Part shown: piece by piece, positions 9,364 to 18,584 of the stretch
Position numbering within the stretch: the first letter of the stretch is position 1
Layout of the letters: each line of letters starts with the position of its first letter
DNA from: Marinobacterium sp. xm-d-530
GTDB lineage: Bacteria > Pseudomonadota > Gammaproteobacteria > Pseudomonadales > Balneatricaceae
Assembly: GCF_013283365.1 (NCBI RefSeq)
Contig: NZ_WBYM01000006.1
Span: forward strand, 41,405-105,404
Length of the DNA stretch: 64,000 bases
Reading direction: 5' to 3'
The notes under the pieces: model-generated
Databases searched by the model: none
What the model was told of the DNA's origin: nothing
The model's input: only the letters and a program-made list of their open reading frames with translations
Program-made: the position numbers and the translations under genes

Positions 9364-9463
9364 ACGGCCGTTCCTACTAGGTGCATGGATTTCAAACTGA
9401 TGCGATACTGTAGGGCACATTATCACCTAAACCTAAGTGCTTGTCTTGTTAGAGGAAACAGAA

Positions 9464-10963
9464 ATGGATTTTGAGATCGTTAACGGATCGATTGAGAGTG
9501 TAGAAGCAGATTGTATCGTTATTGCGATTGCGGCAGACGGTGAACTTTCGGACTCGGCTAAAGCGATTGATAAAGCCAGTTCAGGGGCCATAAGCGATGT
9601 TGTTGCATCGGGTGATTTTTCCGGCAAACAGGGCTCTCTGCTTCTACTGCGCAGCCTTCCTGGTATCAACACTAAGCGCATCCTGTTAGCTGGTGTAGGG
9701 GCACAGAGTGAACGAACCATCATCAAACAGCAGCAACTGATTAAAAGCGCGGTGGATACCATCAAAACTCTGGGTGTTAAAACACTCTGCTTTGCCCTGG
9801 ATCGGATCAGCGGCAATAGCGACGACATCTACCGTGACACACGAACTCTAGTAGAAGCTTCGTCGGCCGCGCTCTACCAATACGACACCACCAAATCCAA
9901 GTCTGCACCTGCATTAACACTTGAGCACATTCATATCCACCTACCTGAGGAAGATACTGAATTTGGAGAGGGTGCCCTTCTGGATGGCGTTGCTATCGCC
10001 AATGGGGTATCAACTGCTCGTGAGCTGGGTAATTTGCCAGGCAATATCTGTACACCTCTCTACTTGGCAGAGCATGCTCAAAATCTTGCGGAAGAGTTCG
10101 ACAGTGTCAGCTGTGACATTCTAGATGAGAAACAGATAGAAGAGCTGGGTATGGGTGCGCTTCTAAGCGTCGGCAAAGGCAGTGTCATTCCGCCTCGCCT
10201 CATTGTATTGAAATACCAAGGTGCAGAGGATGCTAATGAGGCTCCGTATGCTCTGGTTGGTAAAGGCATCACCTTCGATACCGGCGGCATCTCATTGAAA
10301 CCAGGCCCTGAGATGGACGAGATGAAATTCGACATGTGTGGTGCAGCCAGCGTGTTAGGTGCCTTCGAATCAGTGGCAGAGATGAACTTGCCATTGAACC
10401 TTATTACGATCGTTGCTGCGGCTGAGAACATGCCTTCAGGTGAAGCCTCTAAACCAGGTGACGTGGTAACGACCATGTCAGGTCAAACAGTAGAGATCCT
10501 TAACACCGACGCTGAAGGCCGACTGGTACTTTGTGATGCTTTGACCTATGTGCAACAGTTCAATCCTCAAGCCGTCATCGATGTCGCGACCCTGACAGGC
10601 GCCTGTATTATTGCACTTGGACATCAAGCAACGGGAGTTCTTGCGAACGATAATGAGCTTGCAGCTAAGTTGCTTGATGCAGGTGAATTTGCTGGCGATC
10701 GTGGCTGGCAGCTACCTTTATGGGACGAGTACCAATCACAACTGGATAGCAATTTTGCCGATATGGCTAACATCGGAGGTCGACCTGCAGGGACCATTAC
10801 CGCGGCCTGCTTCCTATCACGCTTTACCAAAGAGGTTAGCTGGGCTCACCTAGATATAGCCGGTGTTGCTTGGAATAGCGGCAAAGCCAAAGGGGCAACG
10901 GGACGTTGTGTTCCTATGCTGACGCAATATCTTCTCGATATTGCTGAGCAGATTGAGGCCTAA
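9464..10963 (+). CDS. pepA: Leucyl aminopeptidase PepA (M17 family)
   Basis: Cytosolic two-zinc hexameric aminopeptidase releasing N-terminal amino acids; in E. coli it is also a DNA-binding accessory factor. The M17 signature NTDAEGRL is present, and metal and catalytic residues lie in GKGITFDTGG and in that loop. The product is 499 residues, normal for the family. The frame opens earlier at 9437, but ATG 9464 follows AGAGGA at ideal spacing and begins MDFEIVNG as relatives do. First gene of a pepA-holC pair followed by valS, a conserved order. Confidence 0.95.
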   Translation: MDFEIVNGSIESVEADCIVIAIAADGELSDSAKAIDKASSGAISDVVASGDFSGKQGSLLLLRSLPGINTKRILLAGVGAQSERTIIKQQQLIKSAVDTIKTLGVKTLCFALDRISGNSDDIYRDTRTLVEASSAALYQYDTTKSKSAPALTLEHIHIHLPEEDTEFGEGALLDGVAIANGVSTARELGNLPGNICTPLYLAEHAQNLAEEFDSVSCDILDEKQIEELGMGALLSVGKGSVIPPRLIVLKYQGAEDANEAPYALVGKGITFDTGGISLKPGPEMDEMKFDMCGAASVLGAFESVAEMNLPLNLITIVAAAENMPSGEASKPGDVVTTMSGQTVEILNTDAEGRLVLCDALTYVQQFNPQAVIDVATLTGACIIALGHQATGVLANDNELAAKLLDAGEFAGDRGWQLPLWDEYQSQLDSNFADMANIGGRPAGTITAACFLSRFTKEVSWAHLDIAGVAWNSGKAKGATGRCVPMLTQYLLDIAEQIEA

Positions 10964-10965
10964 AC

Positions 10966-11397
10966 GTGCCTCGCGCAGACTACTACATACTCCCCAGCAG
11001 TGATCACGACAGTCGTGAACTGCTGGCGTGTAAACTCTGTGAAAAAGCCTTATCCCTTGGCCAACGCATCCATATACACACTGAAAATGAAGCTGATCTA
11101 CATCAGCTAGATCAGACTTTGTGGAATTTTCGATCGGACAGCTTTGTACCGCATGCCATACTGGGTACTGAACTTAAATCGCCTGTCTCTATAGCCTGTG
11201 GTGAATTGCCCTCAGAACCTATTGATCTGTTTATCAATCTAGGTTTAACCGCACCAGAGGGTTGTCAATCAGCTTCTCGCTGCATCGAGATTGTCACTCA
11301 ATCCGAAACGGTACTAGCGGCCACACGACACTCATGGGCCATGCGAAAAGCAGCCGGCTGGGAGTTACAGAGGCAAGATCTTAGAGATCGATCTTAA
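10966..11397 (+). CDS. holC: DNA polymerase III chi subunit
   Basis: Chi subunit of the clamp-loader complex, linking it to single-strand-binding protein. 143 residues with the family N-terminal pattern (DYYILPSSDHDSRELLACKLCEKAL), including the conserved region that in E. coli reads as a short Rossmann-like fold. The start is GTG 10966, two bases after the pepA stop, with GAGG inside the end of pepA. The neighbours pepA upstream and valS downstream support the assignment strongly. Confidence 0.88.
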   Translation: MPRADYYILPSSDHDSRELLACKLCEKALSLGQRIHIHTENEADLHQLDQTLWNFRSDSFVPHAILGTELKSPVSIACGELPSEPIDLFINLGLTAPEGCQSASRCIEIVTQSETVLAATRHSWAMRKAAGWELQRQDLRDRS

Positions 11398-11619
11398 ATT
11401 TGTCCTACGGAGGATATTAAATAAAAAACTGCTTATCCTCCCCGCCCTGAAAGCCGCCAAAATCGAACCTATATAAGCGTTGCAGAGCGAATAAAGAACC
11501 GCTCAACCACTGTCTATAAGGGTTCTCAAAGGGTATACTCCCACCCTTTAAATTTTTTCCAAAAGTAGAGAGGAGCTATCCTCTGCTACCGAACTAGAAA
11601 ACAGAGACTACAGCACCTC

Positions 11620-14475
11620 ATGGATAAGACGTATCAACCGCAAGCAATCGAGCAAAAGTGGTACCAAGACTGGGAAGAGAAAGGCTTTTTCGCACCGTCA
11701 GGTGAAGGTGATGCCTACTCAATCATGATCCCACCGCCCAACGTCACGGGCAGCTTGCATATGGGTCACGCATTCCAGCACACCCTGATGGATACTTTAG
11801 TTCGATACCGTCGTATGCAGGGCCGCAACACGCTCTGGCAGGTTGGTACTGACCATGCAGGCATCGCCACTCAGATGGTAGTTGAGCGCAAACTAGCTGC
11901 TGAGACCGGCGAGAGTCGTTACGATCTTGGTCGCGATGCGTTCATTGAAAAAGTCTGGGAGTGGAAAGGCGAATCGGGTGGCACCATTACCCGCCAAATG
12001 CGTCGTCTAGGTAACTCTGTCGATTGGCCAACCGAACGTTTCACTATGGACTCTGGTTTTTACCATGCCGTTCAAGAGGTCTTTGTACGCCTTTACGACG
12101 ACGGCTTAATCTATCGTGGTAAGCGCCTCGTTAACTGGGATCCAAAACTTCACACTGCAATCTCCGACCTTGAAGTGGAGAACCGTGAAGTGACTGGCAA
12201 AATGTGGTATATCCGTTACCCGCTTGCTGATGGTGTGACAACCAAAGAGGGTAAAGATTACATTGTCGTGGGTACCACGCGTCCAGAGACACTGCTAGGT
12301 GACACTGGTGTCGCAGTTAACCCTGAAGATGAACGCTACGATGACCTAATCGGTAAAGAGATCCTACTGCCATTAGTCGGTCGTCGCATCCCCATTGTTG
12401 CCGATGAACATGCCAGCATGGAAAAAGGGACTGGCTGTGTAAAAATCACACCGGCGCACGATTTCAATGACTACGAGGTGGGTAAGCGTAACAAGCTGCC
12501 AATGATCAACGTTCTGACCCTTAACGCAGATATTCGTGATGAGGCTCAAACCTTTAACTTCGATGGCAGTGTTAACAAAGAGATCGATCCAACGCTACCT
12601 GAAAAATATCGTGGCATGGAACGTTTTGCTGCACGCCGTGCCATCGTCGCTGAATTGGAAGAGCTAGACCTTCTCGTGAAAATCGAAGAGAACGCGATGA
12701 CCATTCCTTACGGTGACCGTGGCGGCGTGGTAATTGAACCGATGCTAACCGATCAGTGGTTCTGTGATGCTAAGACACTGGCTAAGCCAGCGATCAAAGC
12801 AGTTGAAGATGGCGACATTAAATTTGTCCCTAAGCAGTACGAAAACATGTACTTTGCTTGGATGCGTGACATTCAGGACTGGTGTATCTCACGTCAGCTG
12901 TGGTGGGGTCACCGAATTCCTGCATTCTATGATGCTCAGGGTAACGTCTACGTTGCGAACTCAGCTGAAGCTGCACGTGAAAAATACAACTTGGCGGCAG
13001 ATGTAGAGCTTCATCAAGATGATGACGTCCTAGACACCTGGTTCAGCTCGGCACTGTGGACCTTTGGTACTCTTGGCTGGCCTGAAAACACGGAACGTTT
13101 GAAAACCTTCCACCCTACCGACACGCTTGTAACCGGTTTTGACATTATCTTCTTCTGGGTTGCTCGCATGATCATGATGACCATGCACTTCATGAAAGAT
13201 GAAAATGGCAAACCTCAAGTGCCATTTAAAAACGTCTATGTGACAGGTCTTATCCGCGATGAGAGCGGCGATAAGATGTCGAAATCGAAAGGCAACGTGC
13301 TTGACCCTCTCGATATGATCGATGGCATCTCACTTGAAGATCTGTTGGAAAAACGTACCGGTAACATGATGCAACCTCAGCTAGCCGAGAAAATCGGCAA
13401 ACGTACTGAGAAACAGTTCCCTGAGGGCATTACGGCGCACGGTACTGATGCATTGCGCTTTACATTAGCAGCACTCGCTTCAACGGGTCGTGATATCAAC
13501 TGGGATATGAAGCGACTAGAGGGTTACCGTAACTTTTGTAACAAACTCTGGAATGCTGCCCGCTATGTCATGATGAATACCGAAGGTGAAGATTGCGGCA
13601 ACAATCAAGAGCCAGTGGAACTCTCACTGGCTGACCGCTGGATTATCAGCCAGTTACAACGCACCGAAGCGACCGTCACCAAACAGCTAGACGAGTACCG
13701 CTTTGACCTTGCTGCACAGACACTCTACGACTTTATTTGGAACCAGTACTGTGACTGGTACCTAGAGCTGTCAAAACCTGTTCTATGGGATGAGCAAGCG
13801 TCTGAAGCGGCTAAACGTGGCACACGTCGTACACTGGTTCGCGTTCTTGAGACGATTCTCCGTTTAAGCCACCCTATCATGCCATTCATTACTGAAGAGA
13901 TCTGGCAGACAATCAAAGGGCTGGCCGGTGTTGAGGGTGAGACACTGATGCTTAAGGAGTTCCCTGTTGCATCAGAAGAGAAGATTGACGAGCAAGCAGA
14001 AGCTGACATCGAGTGGCTTAAGGGCGTGATCACAGCGGTTCGAAACATTCGTGGTGAGATGAAAATTGCACCATCACAGGATCTTGAACTTCTGCTATCT
14101 AACTGCAGCAGTGAAGACACTCGTCGTTTAGCTGAGAACCAAACATTCTTGATGAAACTAGCCAAATTGAGCAGCATCACGACCCTAAACGAAGGTGATG
14201 ATAAACCTCTTGCCGCGACTCAGCTGGTTGGCGCAATGGAACTGTTGGTTCCTATGGCGGATCTTATCGATAAAGAGGCTGAAATGGCTCGCCTTCAGAA
14301 AGAGATTGATCGCCTACAAGGTGAGATTGACCGAGTTGATAAGAAACTGTCTAACGAGAAGTTTGTTGCCAACGCACCTGAAGCCGTTGTGACTAAAGAG
14401 CGCGCTAAGGCTGATGATGCTGCACGCTCTAAAGTTCAACTAGAGAAACAGTTAGAGTCGATTAAAAACCTTTAA
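11620..14475 (+). CDS. valS: Valyl-tRNA synthetase
   Basis: Class I aminoacyl-tRNA synthetase charging tRNA-Val, with an editing domain against threonine. The 951 residues show the HIGH-type motif HMGH (47-50), the KMSKS motif (552-556, [11 protein letters not shown]) and a C-terminal coiled coil (about 885-950, [18 protein letters not shown]) that binds tRNA. Length fits the family. A 222-base gap with no clear gene separates it from holC, so it probably has its own promoter. A strong terminator follows. Confidence 0.97.
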   Translation: MDKTYQPQAIEQKWYQDWEEKGFFAPSGEGDAYSIMIPPPNVTGSLHMGHAFQHTLMDTLVRYRRMQGRNTLWQVGTDHAGIATQMVVERKLAAETGESRYDLGRDAFIEKVWEWKGESGGTITRQMRRLGNSVDWPTERFTMDSGFYHAVQEVFVRLYDDGLIYRGKRLVNWDPKLHTAISDLEVENREVTGKMWYIRYPLADGVTTKEGKDYIVVGTTRPETLLGDTGVAVNPEDERYDDLIGKEILLPLVGRRIPIVADEHASMEKGTGCVKITPAHDFNDYEVGKRNKLPMINVLTLNADIRDEAQTFNFDGSVNKEIDPTLPEKYRGMERFAARRAIVAELEELDLLVKIEENAMTIPYGDRGGVVIEPMLTDQWFCDAKTLAKPAIKAVEDGDIKFVPKQYENMYFAWMRDIQDWCISRQLWWGHRIPAFYDAQGNVYVANSAEAAREKYNLAADVELHQDDDVLDTWFSSALWTFGTLGWPENTERLKTFHPTDTLVTGFDIIFFWVARMIMMTMHFMKDENGKPQVPFKNVYVTGLIRDESGDKMSKSKGNVLDPLDMIDGISLEDLLEKRTGNMMQPQLAEKIGKRTEKQFPEGITAHGTDALRFTLAALASTGRDINWDMKRLEGYRNFCNKLWNAARYVMMNTEGEDCGNNQEPVELSLADRWIISQLQRTEATVTKQLDEYRFDLAAQTLYDFIWNQYCDWYLELSKPVLWDEQASEAAKRGTRRTLVRVLETILRLSHPIMPFITEEIWQTIKGLAGVEGETLMLKEFPVASEEKIDEQAEADIEWLKGVITAVRNIRGEMKIAPSQDLELLLSNCSSEDTRRLAENQTFLMKLAKLSSITTLNEGDDKPLAATQLVGAMELLVPMADLIDKEAEMARLQKEIDRLQGEIDRVDKKLSNEKFVANAPEAVVTKERAKADDAARSKVQLEKQLESIKNL

Positions 14476-14490
14476 GCGACGTTGATAGTT

Positions 14491-14526
14491 AAAAAGGGGC
14501 TCAATCTAAGATTGCGCCCCTTTTTT
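14491..14526. terminator. Bidirectional terminator between valS and yigZ
   Basis: Long stem AAAAAGGGGC-T-CAATC, loop TAA, GATTG-C-GCCCCTTTTTT with a single T/C mismatch. A-run on one side and T-run on the other allow termination from both convergent genes. Confidence 0.9.
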
Positions 14527-15136
14527 ATACCTCTAGCGTTAGCGATACACCTCTATACTCCAGAGCCAAAATCGCCACTTTGAAGGTCTCTAATTGAGCC
14601 AATTCAACTAACAGTGTTTTATCTACTATCTCTGTATAGCTAGCCGATAGCTCTTCAGCCGCTACGGCAGCGATGACCTGTTGAATGTCAGCCTCTAGCT
14701 CGTAAGGATATCGGATCTGGCACTCAATCTTAGGAGCACATTCAATGGTCGGCAGATGTTCTGAGAGCTCACTAACCGAGGCACCATAGGCTCTAATTAA
14801 CCCACCGGCTCCCAGTTTAGTGCCACCAAAGTAACGTGTCACGACGACACCGATGTCTCCCAAATTTTTATGCATGAGGATATTAAGCATCGGCTTACCC
14901 GCTGTACCACTGGGTTCGCCGTCATCACTGGAGCCAGCGGCCTTAGGTGCCTGAGGTGCGCCTAAAATATAGGCCAAACAGTGGTGGCTGGCTTTAGGGT
15001 GCAGACGCTGCATCTCTGATTGCAGCTGATAGAGTGCATCAGTGGAACTAAGAGGGATTGCGGTCGCTATGAAACGACTTTTTTTGACTTCGATCTCATA
15101 CTCAAATCGATCGACTGGGGAGAAGTAAGCAGCCAT
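14525..15136 (-). CDS. yigZ: IMPACT/YigZ family protein
   Basis: 203-residue member of the YigZ/IMPACT family (UPF0029 fold plus a C-terminal DUF1949 domain). The conserved segments KKSRFIATA, SDDGEPSGTAGKPML and VVVTRYFGGTKLGAGGLIRAY are all present. Family members have been linked to translation regulation and peptidase-like folds; the biochemical role is unsettled. The ribosome site AGGAGG lies just before ATG 15136 and can be sequestered in a 7-bp stem (15137-15159). It converges with valS and shares its terminator. Confidence 0.88.
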   Translation of the reverse strand: MAAYFSPVDRFEYEIEVKKSRFIATAIPLSSTDALYQLQSEMQRLHPKASHHCLAYILGAPQAPKAAGSSDDGEPSGTAGKPMLNILMHKNLGDIGVVVTRYFGGTKLGAGGLIRAYGASVSELSEHLPTIECAPKIECQIRYPYELEADIQQVIAAVAAEELSASYTEIVDKTLLVELAQLETFKVAILALEYRGVSLTLEV

Positions 15137-15159
15137 AAGCCTCCTTAAAGAAGAGGCTT
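15137..15159 (-). promoter_or_regulatory. Hairpin covering the yigZ ribosome-binding site
   Basis: AAGCCTC at 15137-15143 pairs with GAGGCTT at 15153-15159 across a nine-base loop. On the minus strand the 3' arm contains the AGGAGG that precedes the yigZ start codon. Sequestration of the site is an inference from pairing only. Confidence 0.45.
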
Positions 15160-15191
15160 AGACTACTGACATGAAGAGGAATGTAAAGTGA

Positions 15192-15323
15192 TTACTTTTT
15201 CTGATCTTCGTTCATCAGGTTCTTCACTTTGAAGAAACCCCAAGTCATTACACCTGCCATTGCAGCCACACCTAGAAGGCTTGGCCAAACTGTTTCAAAA
15301 GTGTATGCATCAATACCGAACAT
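15192..15323 (-). CDS. Small predicted single-span membrane protein (43 residues)
   Basis: A short ORF not usually picked up by length cut-offs. It starts at ATG 15323 with a strong AGGAG seven bases upstream and ends at TAA 15192. The product begins MFGIDAYTFETVWPSLLGV, has one hydrophobic segment (about residues 11-31) and ends in a charged tail (KVKNLMNEDQKK), giving an Nout/Cin or tail-exposed topology. It lies between the SlyD-like gene and yigZ on the same strand, in a stretch otherwise empty. I do not recognise the family; gene status rests on the ribosome site, membrane segment and clean charged tail. Confidence 0.6.
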   Translation of the reverse strand: MFGIDAYTFETVWPSLLGVAAMAGVMTWGFFKVKNLMNEDQKK

Positions 15324-15459
15324 TTCGTTACTCCTAGTTATCAAGTTTTAATAACTGTAACTCGAAGGCGGCAACAATATATTGATATAACTCAAGCTTG
15401 CAGGGCAGACTCAAGAACATTCGGATTTAACAGGGTCTGTTTTATAGCCAATAGCAATA

Positions 15460-15921
15460 TTACTCGGCTAACTCGGCTAGCTCCTCTTCAGTGGCCATGC
15501 GGACATCAATCACCTCAACATCAAAGTTTAAATCCTGCCCTGCAAATGGGTGGTTAAGATCAACCTTCACCTCGCGGATATCGATCTCTGCAACTCGACC
15601 CAAGCGCGGCTCGCCATCTTCATCCTCTAGCTGAACCAACATCCCTTTTTGCAAACCTGGCATATCAGCAAAGGCCTCACGAGGAAGTACATCGAACAGC
15701 TCCTCATCACGTTCGCCATAGCCGCGACCCGCTTCTACAAGAACCTGAAAATGATCACCAGCCGATCGCCCGTCTAGCGCCTGCTCAAGACCCGGCACCA
15801 GCATCTTGTAACCATGGACGTAGGTGAGCGGTTCATCATTTCTCGAACCATCTTTTACCTCACTCTCATCACTTACAATGGCGTAGTGAAAGGTGACGTA
15901 AGCATCTTTACAAATATTCAT
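15460..15921 (-). CDS. FKBP-type peptidyl-prolyl isomerase, SlyD-like
   Basis: 153-residue cytosolic prolyl isomerase/chaperone. The N-terminal half-FKBP (VTFHYAIVSDE ... LTYVHGYKMLVPGLEQALDG) is followed by the inserted IF domain and the closing strand (DLNHPFAGQDLNFDVEVIDV). This is the SlyD/FkpB arrangement. The C-terminal tail is short and acidic (EEELAELAE) and lacks the His/Cys-rich metal-binding tail of E. coli SlyD, so it is closer to the short SlyD-like group. pdxH lies 12 bases upstream on the same strand. Confidence 0.85.
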   Translation of the reverse strand: MNICKDAYVTFHYAIVSDESEVKDGSRNDEPLTYVHGYKMLVPGLEQALDGRSAGDHFQVLVEAGRGYGERDEELFDVLPREAFADMPGLQKGMLVQLEDEDGEPRLGRVAEIDIREVKVDLNHPFAGQDLNFDVEVIDVRMATEEELAELAE

Positions 15922-15933
15922 TATCCAAAATCC

Positions 15934-16569
15934 TTAAGGTTGCAGGCGGGTAACGACCCAACCTGTGTCTGATGGTTCAAAACGAAAACGGTCGTGCAGG
16001 CGACTTTCACGCCCTTGCCAAAACTCAAAACGGGTCGGTACAAGTCGATAACCGCCCCAGTTATCGGGACACGGAACCTCAGTCATATCTGACAGCTGAT
16101 TGACCGCTTGTTCAAGCACAGCTCGAGATTCGACTGGCTGACTTTGATGAGACACAGCAGCACTTCTCTGGCTACCCACTGGGCGAGAGTGGAAGTAGGT
16201 TTCACTCTCAATGCGATCGATCTTTTCAACCTGTCCGCGAACGCGAACTTGACGCTCTAACATCGGCCAGTAGAAAAGAAGTTCTGCTTGCGGATTGGCC
16301 GCTAACTGCTCCCCTTTCTCACTCGAATAGTTAGTAAACCAGGTAAACCCTTCTGAACTAAACTCTTTTAACAGAACAATACGCGCACTGGGCATCCCCG
16401 ACTGATCAGAGGTCGCCAGAGTCATAGAGGTAGCATCTTTAGGATCCACAGCCAATGCATCCTGCATCCATGCATCAAACTGCTGAATCGGATCTCTGAC
16501 TAAATTATCTTCATGAAGACCTGCAGCCAGGTATTCACGACGCACATCACTTAATTGGGTTGTCGACAT
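15934..16569 (-). CDS. pdxH: Pyridoxamine 5'-phosphate oxidase
   Basis: FMN-dependent enzyme converting pyridoxine or pyridoxamine 5'-phosphate to pyridoxal 5'-phosphate, the last step of vitamin B6 synthesis and salvage. The family motifs are visible: PSARIVLLKEFSSEGFTWFTNY for FMN contact, FYWPMLERQVRVRGQVE and the C-terminal GYRLVPTRFEFWQGRESRLHDR. 211 residues from ATG 16569, which has an AGGAG site; the frame itself is open from 16584. It sits upstream of the SlyD-like gene. Confidence 0.95.
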   Translation of the reverse strand: MSTTQLSDVRREYLAAGLHEDNLVRDPIQQFDAWMQDALAVDPKDATSMTLATSDQSGMPSARIVLLKEFSSEGFTWFTNYSSEKGEQLAANPQAELLFYWPMLERQVRVRGQVEKIDRIESETYFHSRPVGSQRSAAVSHQSQPVESRAVLEQAVNQLSDMTEVPCPDNWGGYRLVPTRFEFWQGRESRLHDRFRFEPSDTGWVVTRLQP

Positions 16570-16605
16570 CGAAACTCCTATCATTCAGATTTTCGAGAGT
16601 TATAC

Positions 16606-16875
16606 TTAGGGAATCTAAGAATAAGTCCATGGCATCTCAGGTTTACAGTCAAATTCATCATCAAGGCGTGTTTTCGAAGGCCTAGCCAGCTAAGTCAAGA
16701 AAGCACAACACCGAGGGTGGATTTGACTGTGAACCCCGAAGGGCGTGGCCTTATACATGCATCTACGGTGTTGCTTCTCTTGCTAATGGCTAGACCATTA
16801 GCGGCGAAAAGCGCCTTGTATCTGCAAATATCAGGCCTCGCTGAGATACTATGTACTTGTTCGTAGATTCCCTAA
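16606..16875. repeat. 270-bp imperfect palindromic element with 12-bp terminal inverted repeats (MITE-like)
   Basis: It begins with TTAGGGAATCTA (16606-16617) and ends with the exact complement TAGATTCCCTAA (16864-16875). The complementarity continues inward: left AAGTCCATGGCATCTCAG matches the complement of the right CTGAGATACTATGTACTT at most positions, then CAAGGCG..TTTTCG pairs with CGAAAAGCGCCTTG, and CAACACCG pairs with CGGTGTTG. Centre: GCTAATGG-CTAGA-CCATTAGC and a second short palindrome. It fills most of the gap between pdxH and the lipoprotein gene, and contains no convincing gene. Confidence 0.75.
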
Positions 16876-16914
16876 ACATATTATTACCGGTATCTGATCA
16901 GGATCCCAGCTCAA

Positions 16915-17607
16915 ATGGCTAGAACTGCACAAATAGTGACGCTCATCATGGCACTCGCTCTTAACGGCTGTGTCGGTGTTCAAAACAAAGAGCTTCGCCT
17001 GCAGAACCTCGCCAAGTCTGAAGTCGATATGATCGTCGATCAACACATAAAGACGATCAACGCGATGAGTCGTGAACTCACCATCAAACTCTACAAACGC
17101 AACCCGCGCGAACTCAAAAAAGCGGCCGCTGGTACAACCGTTGAGACGCGCCTGAAACAGCTTTTAAGTTACCCAAGGCCCATCAGTCATCGAGAACTAA
17201 ATAACCTCTACGGAGTTGATGCGCTCAAACTGGCTTTTGATGAGGAGTATCAAGGGGACCGAGTCTTCGCTCTAATGGTGGCTATCACAGGTATGGTTCA
17301 CGCCTCATACAACTACCGTGAAGAGTTCTTTATGCTCAACGAAATCGATTCGCAAAAGCTATATAACTCAGCACGTAATTTAGAGAAGATCGCTTGGCAA
17401 CTGCACAACTTCAAAACATCGAGTGGCGAACTGTTCATTCTGACTGACAGCATGAATGAGGGAGTCATCAACCTCAGCTACGAGCGACTCTTCGGGAAGA
17501 TGATTGCCACTCAGGATATGCTCGCTGAGATTGTTGCGCAGACGACGGACCGAACCATCAATCGAATTGTGCTAAGCGTCGCTACAGCTCCCTTTCTGCC
17601 CATTTAA
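16915..17607 (+). CDS. Uncharacterised lipoprotein
   Basis: 230 residues with a lipoprotein signal: a hydrophobic stretch then the lipobox LNGC (Cys19), so likely lipid-anchored in the envelope. The mature part is mostly helical and charged, without a domain I recognise, and ends in a short hydrophobic tail (RIVLSVATAPFLPI). Its promoter region is occupied by the 270-bp palindromic element. The stop overlaps by four bases the end of the kinase-like gene on the other strand. Function unknown. Confidence 0.65.
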   Translation: MARTAQIVTLIMALALNGCVGVQNKELRLQNLAKSEVDMIVDQHIKTINAMSRELTIKLYKRNPRELKKAAAGTTVETRLKQLLSYPRPISHRELNNLYGVDALKLAFDEEYQGDRVFALMVAITGMVHASYNYREEFFMLNEIDSQKLYNSARNLEKIAWQLHNFKTSSGELFILTDSMNEGVINLSYERLFGKMIATQDMLAEIVAQTTDRTINRIVLSVATAPFLPI

Positions 17608-18584
17608 GGCAGTATAATCTTCTCAATCTTGTGGTTGGCATTCAGCGCTAACGTAATGTCCGCTCGTGTTGGAATCTCATCGAGCATCCAACGCGTCAAT
17701 CGCTCATAGTGCGCTATGAAACGTGTAATCTCAGTGCCATCCATAATCCGCAATGGGTCTGCAGGAGCTATTTCGTCATACAGCAATGAGGCTCGATCTT
17801 TGAGTTTCTGCTCTTGGACCGTACGCCAATCGTACACCGCCTGCATGTTGGGCACTTTGAGCATGACGAGCATATCTAAAAAGCTGAACAGCTCTTGATA
17901 AGAGGTTGCCAGCTGTTGATTGACATAATGTCGCCAGATACCCTCAGGGTCTTCGAGGGTTTCAAGCTCATTAACAGGTGCAGCGAGCGACTCTTCAGGC
18001 TCGGCGATACCACCGACACACCATCCATCAAAAATAATGACATCCGCTGAACCATGCCATTCATGCCACATCTGTTCTGGCACACGCTCATCGGTCGATT
18101 TATCAAAAATTGGGATCCGAGTAAGGTCGTCTGGCCCCGCGTGCTTGAGTCGATTTAATAGCTCTATACCCAAATCGACATCATGGGTACCAGGCACTCC
18201 ACGTGTCTTTAAAAGAGGGTGAACGGACTGTGCCAACGCGTCCCTCTCAGCACGCGTCAGATAGAGATCATCAATCGAAAAACCCGTCACCTTTAACCCA
18301 AAACCCTCGGTGAGAATCACCTCTAGGAGGTTATAAAGTGTCGCTTTTCCCGCCCCTTGTGCACCATTAATTCCGACAACCAAAGGGGAACCCGGCATTA
18401 GTCGATCCAATATAGAGCAAGCAACGGGCACGTAGATCTGCTCAAACAGCTCATTCAAACCAAGATCGACATCTAAAGACTCGACGGTCGGCGCAAATGC
18501 TCGAGTGACCGCATCAAGCGCCTTCGCTCTCATCTCTGGGGAACCAGGCAGCCTATGTTTAGGCCAGGTCACTATGCTGCCCAT
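17604..18584 (-). CDS. P-loop kinase-like protein (glycerate kinase/phosphoribulokinase-uridine kinase type)
   Basis: 326 residues resembling the D-glycerate 3-kinase / Tda10-like P-loop kinases. Visible features are a Walker A-like loop GAQGAGK at 74-80, a Walker B-like VTGFSIDDLYLT region, and GVPGTHDVDLG and IPIFDKSTDER segments typical of the group. Oddity: the residue after the P-loop lysine is Ala81 (GKAT), where the Ser/Thr that coordinates Mg normally sits; Thr82 follows. Start ATG 18584 overlaps the stop of the upstream hydrolase (TGATG), so the pair is coupled. The substrate cannot be stated. Confidence 0.7.
   Translation of the reverse strand: MGSIVTWPKHRLPGSPEMRAKALDAVTRAFAPTVESLDVDLGLNELFEQIYVPVACSILDRLMPGSPLVVGINGAQGAGKATLYNLLEVILTEGFGLKVTGFSIDDLYLTRAERDALAQSVHPLLKTRGVPGTHDVDLGIELLNRLKHAGPDDLTRIPIFDKSTDERVPEQMWHEWHGSADVIIFDGWCVGGIAEPEESLAAPVNELETLEDPEGIWRHYVNQQLATSYQELFSFLDMLVMLKVPNMQAVYDWRTVQEQKLKDRASLLYDEIAPADPLRIMDGTEITRFIAHYERLTRWMLDEIPTRADITLALNANHKIEKIILP

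Noticed and set aside
11398..11619. T-box-like leader before valS
   Set aside because: No specifier, antiterminator or T-box core is visible, and such leaders are rare in gammaproteobacteria.
16555..16866. Open frame of 103 codons in the palindromic element
   Set aside because: Low-complexity frame across inverted repeats with no ribosome site; better explained by the repeat element.
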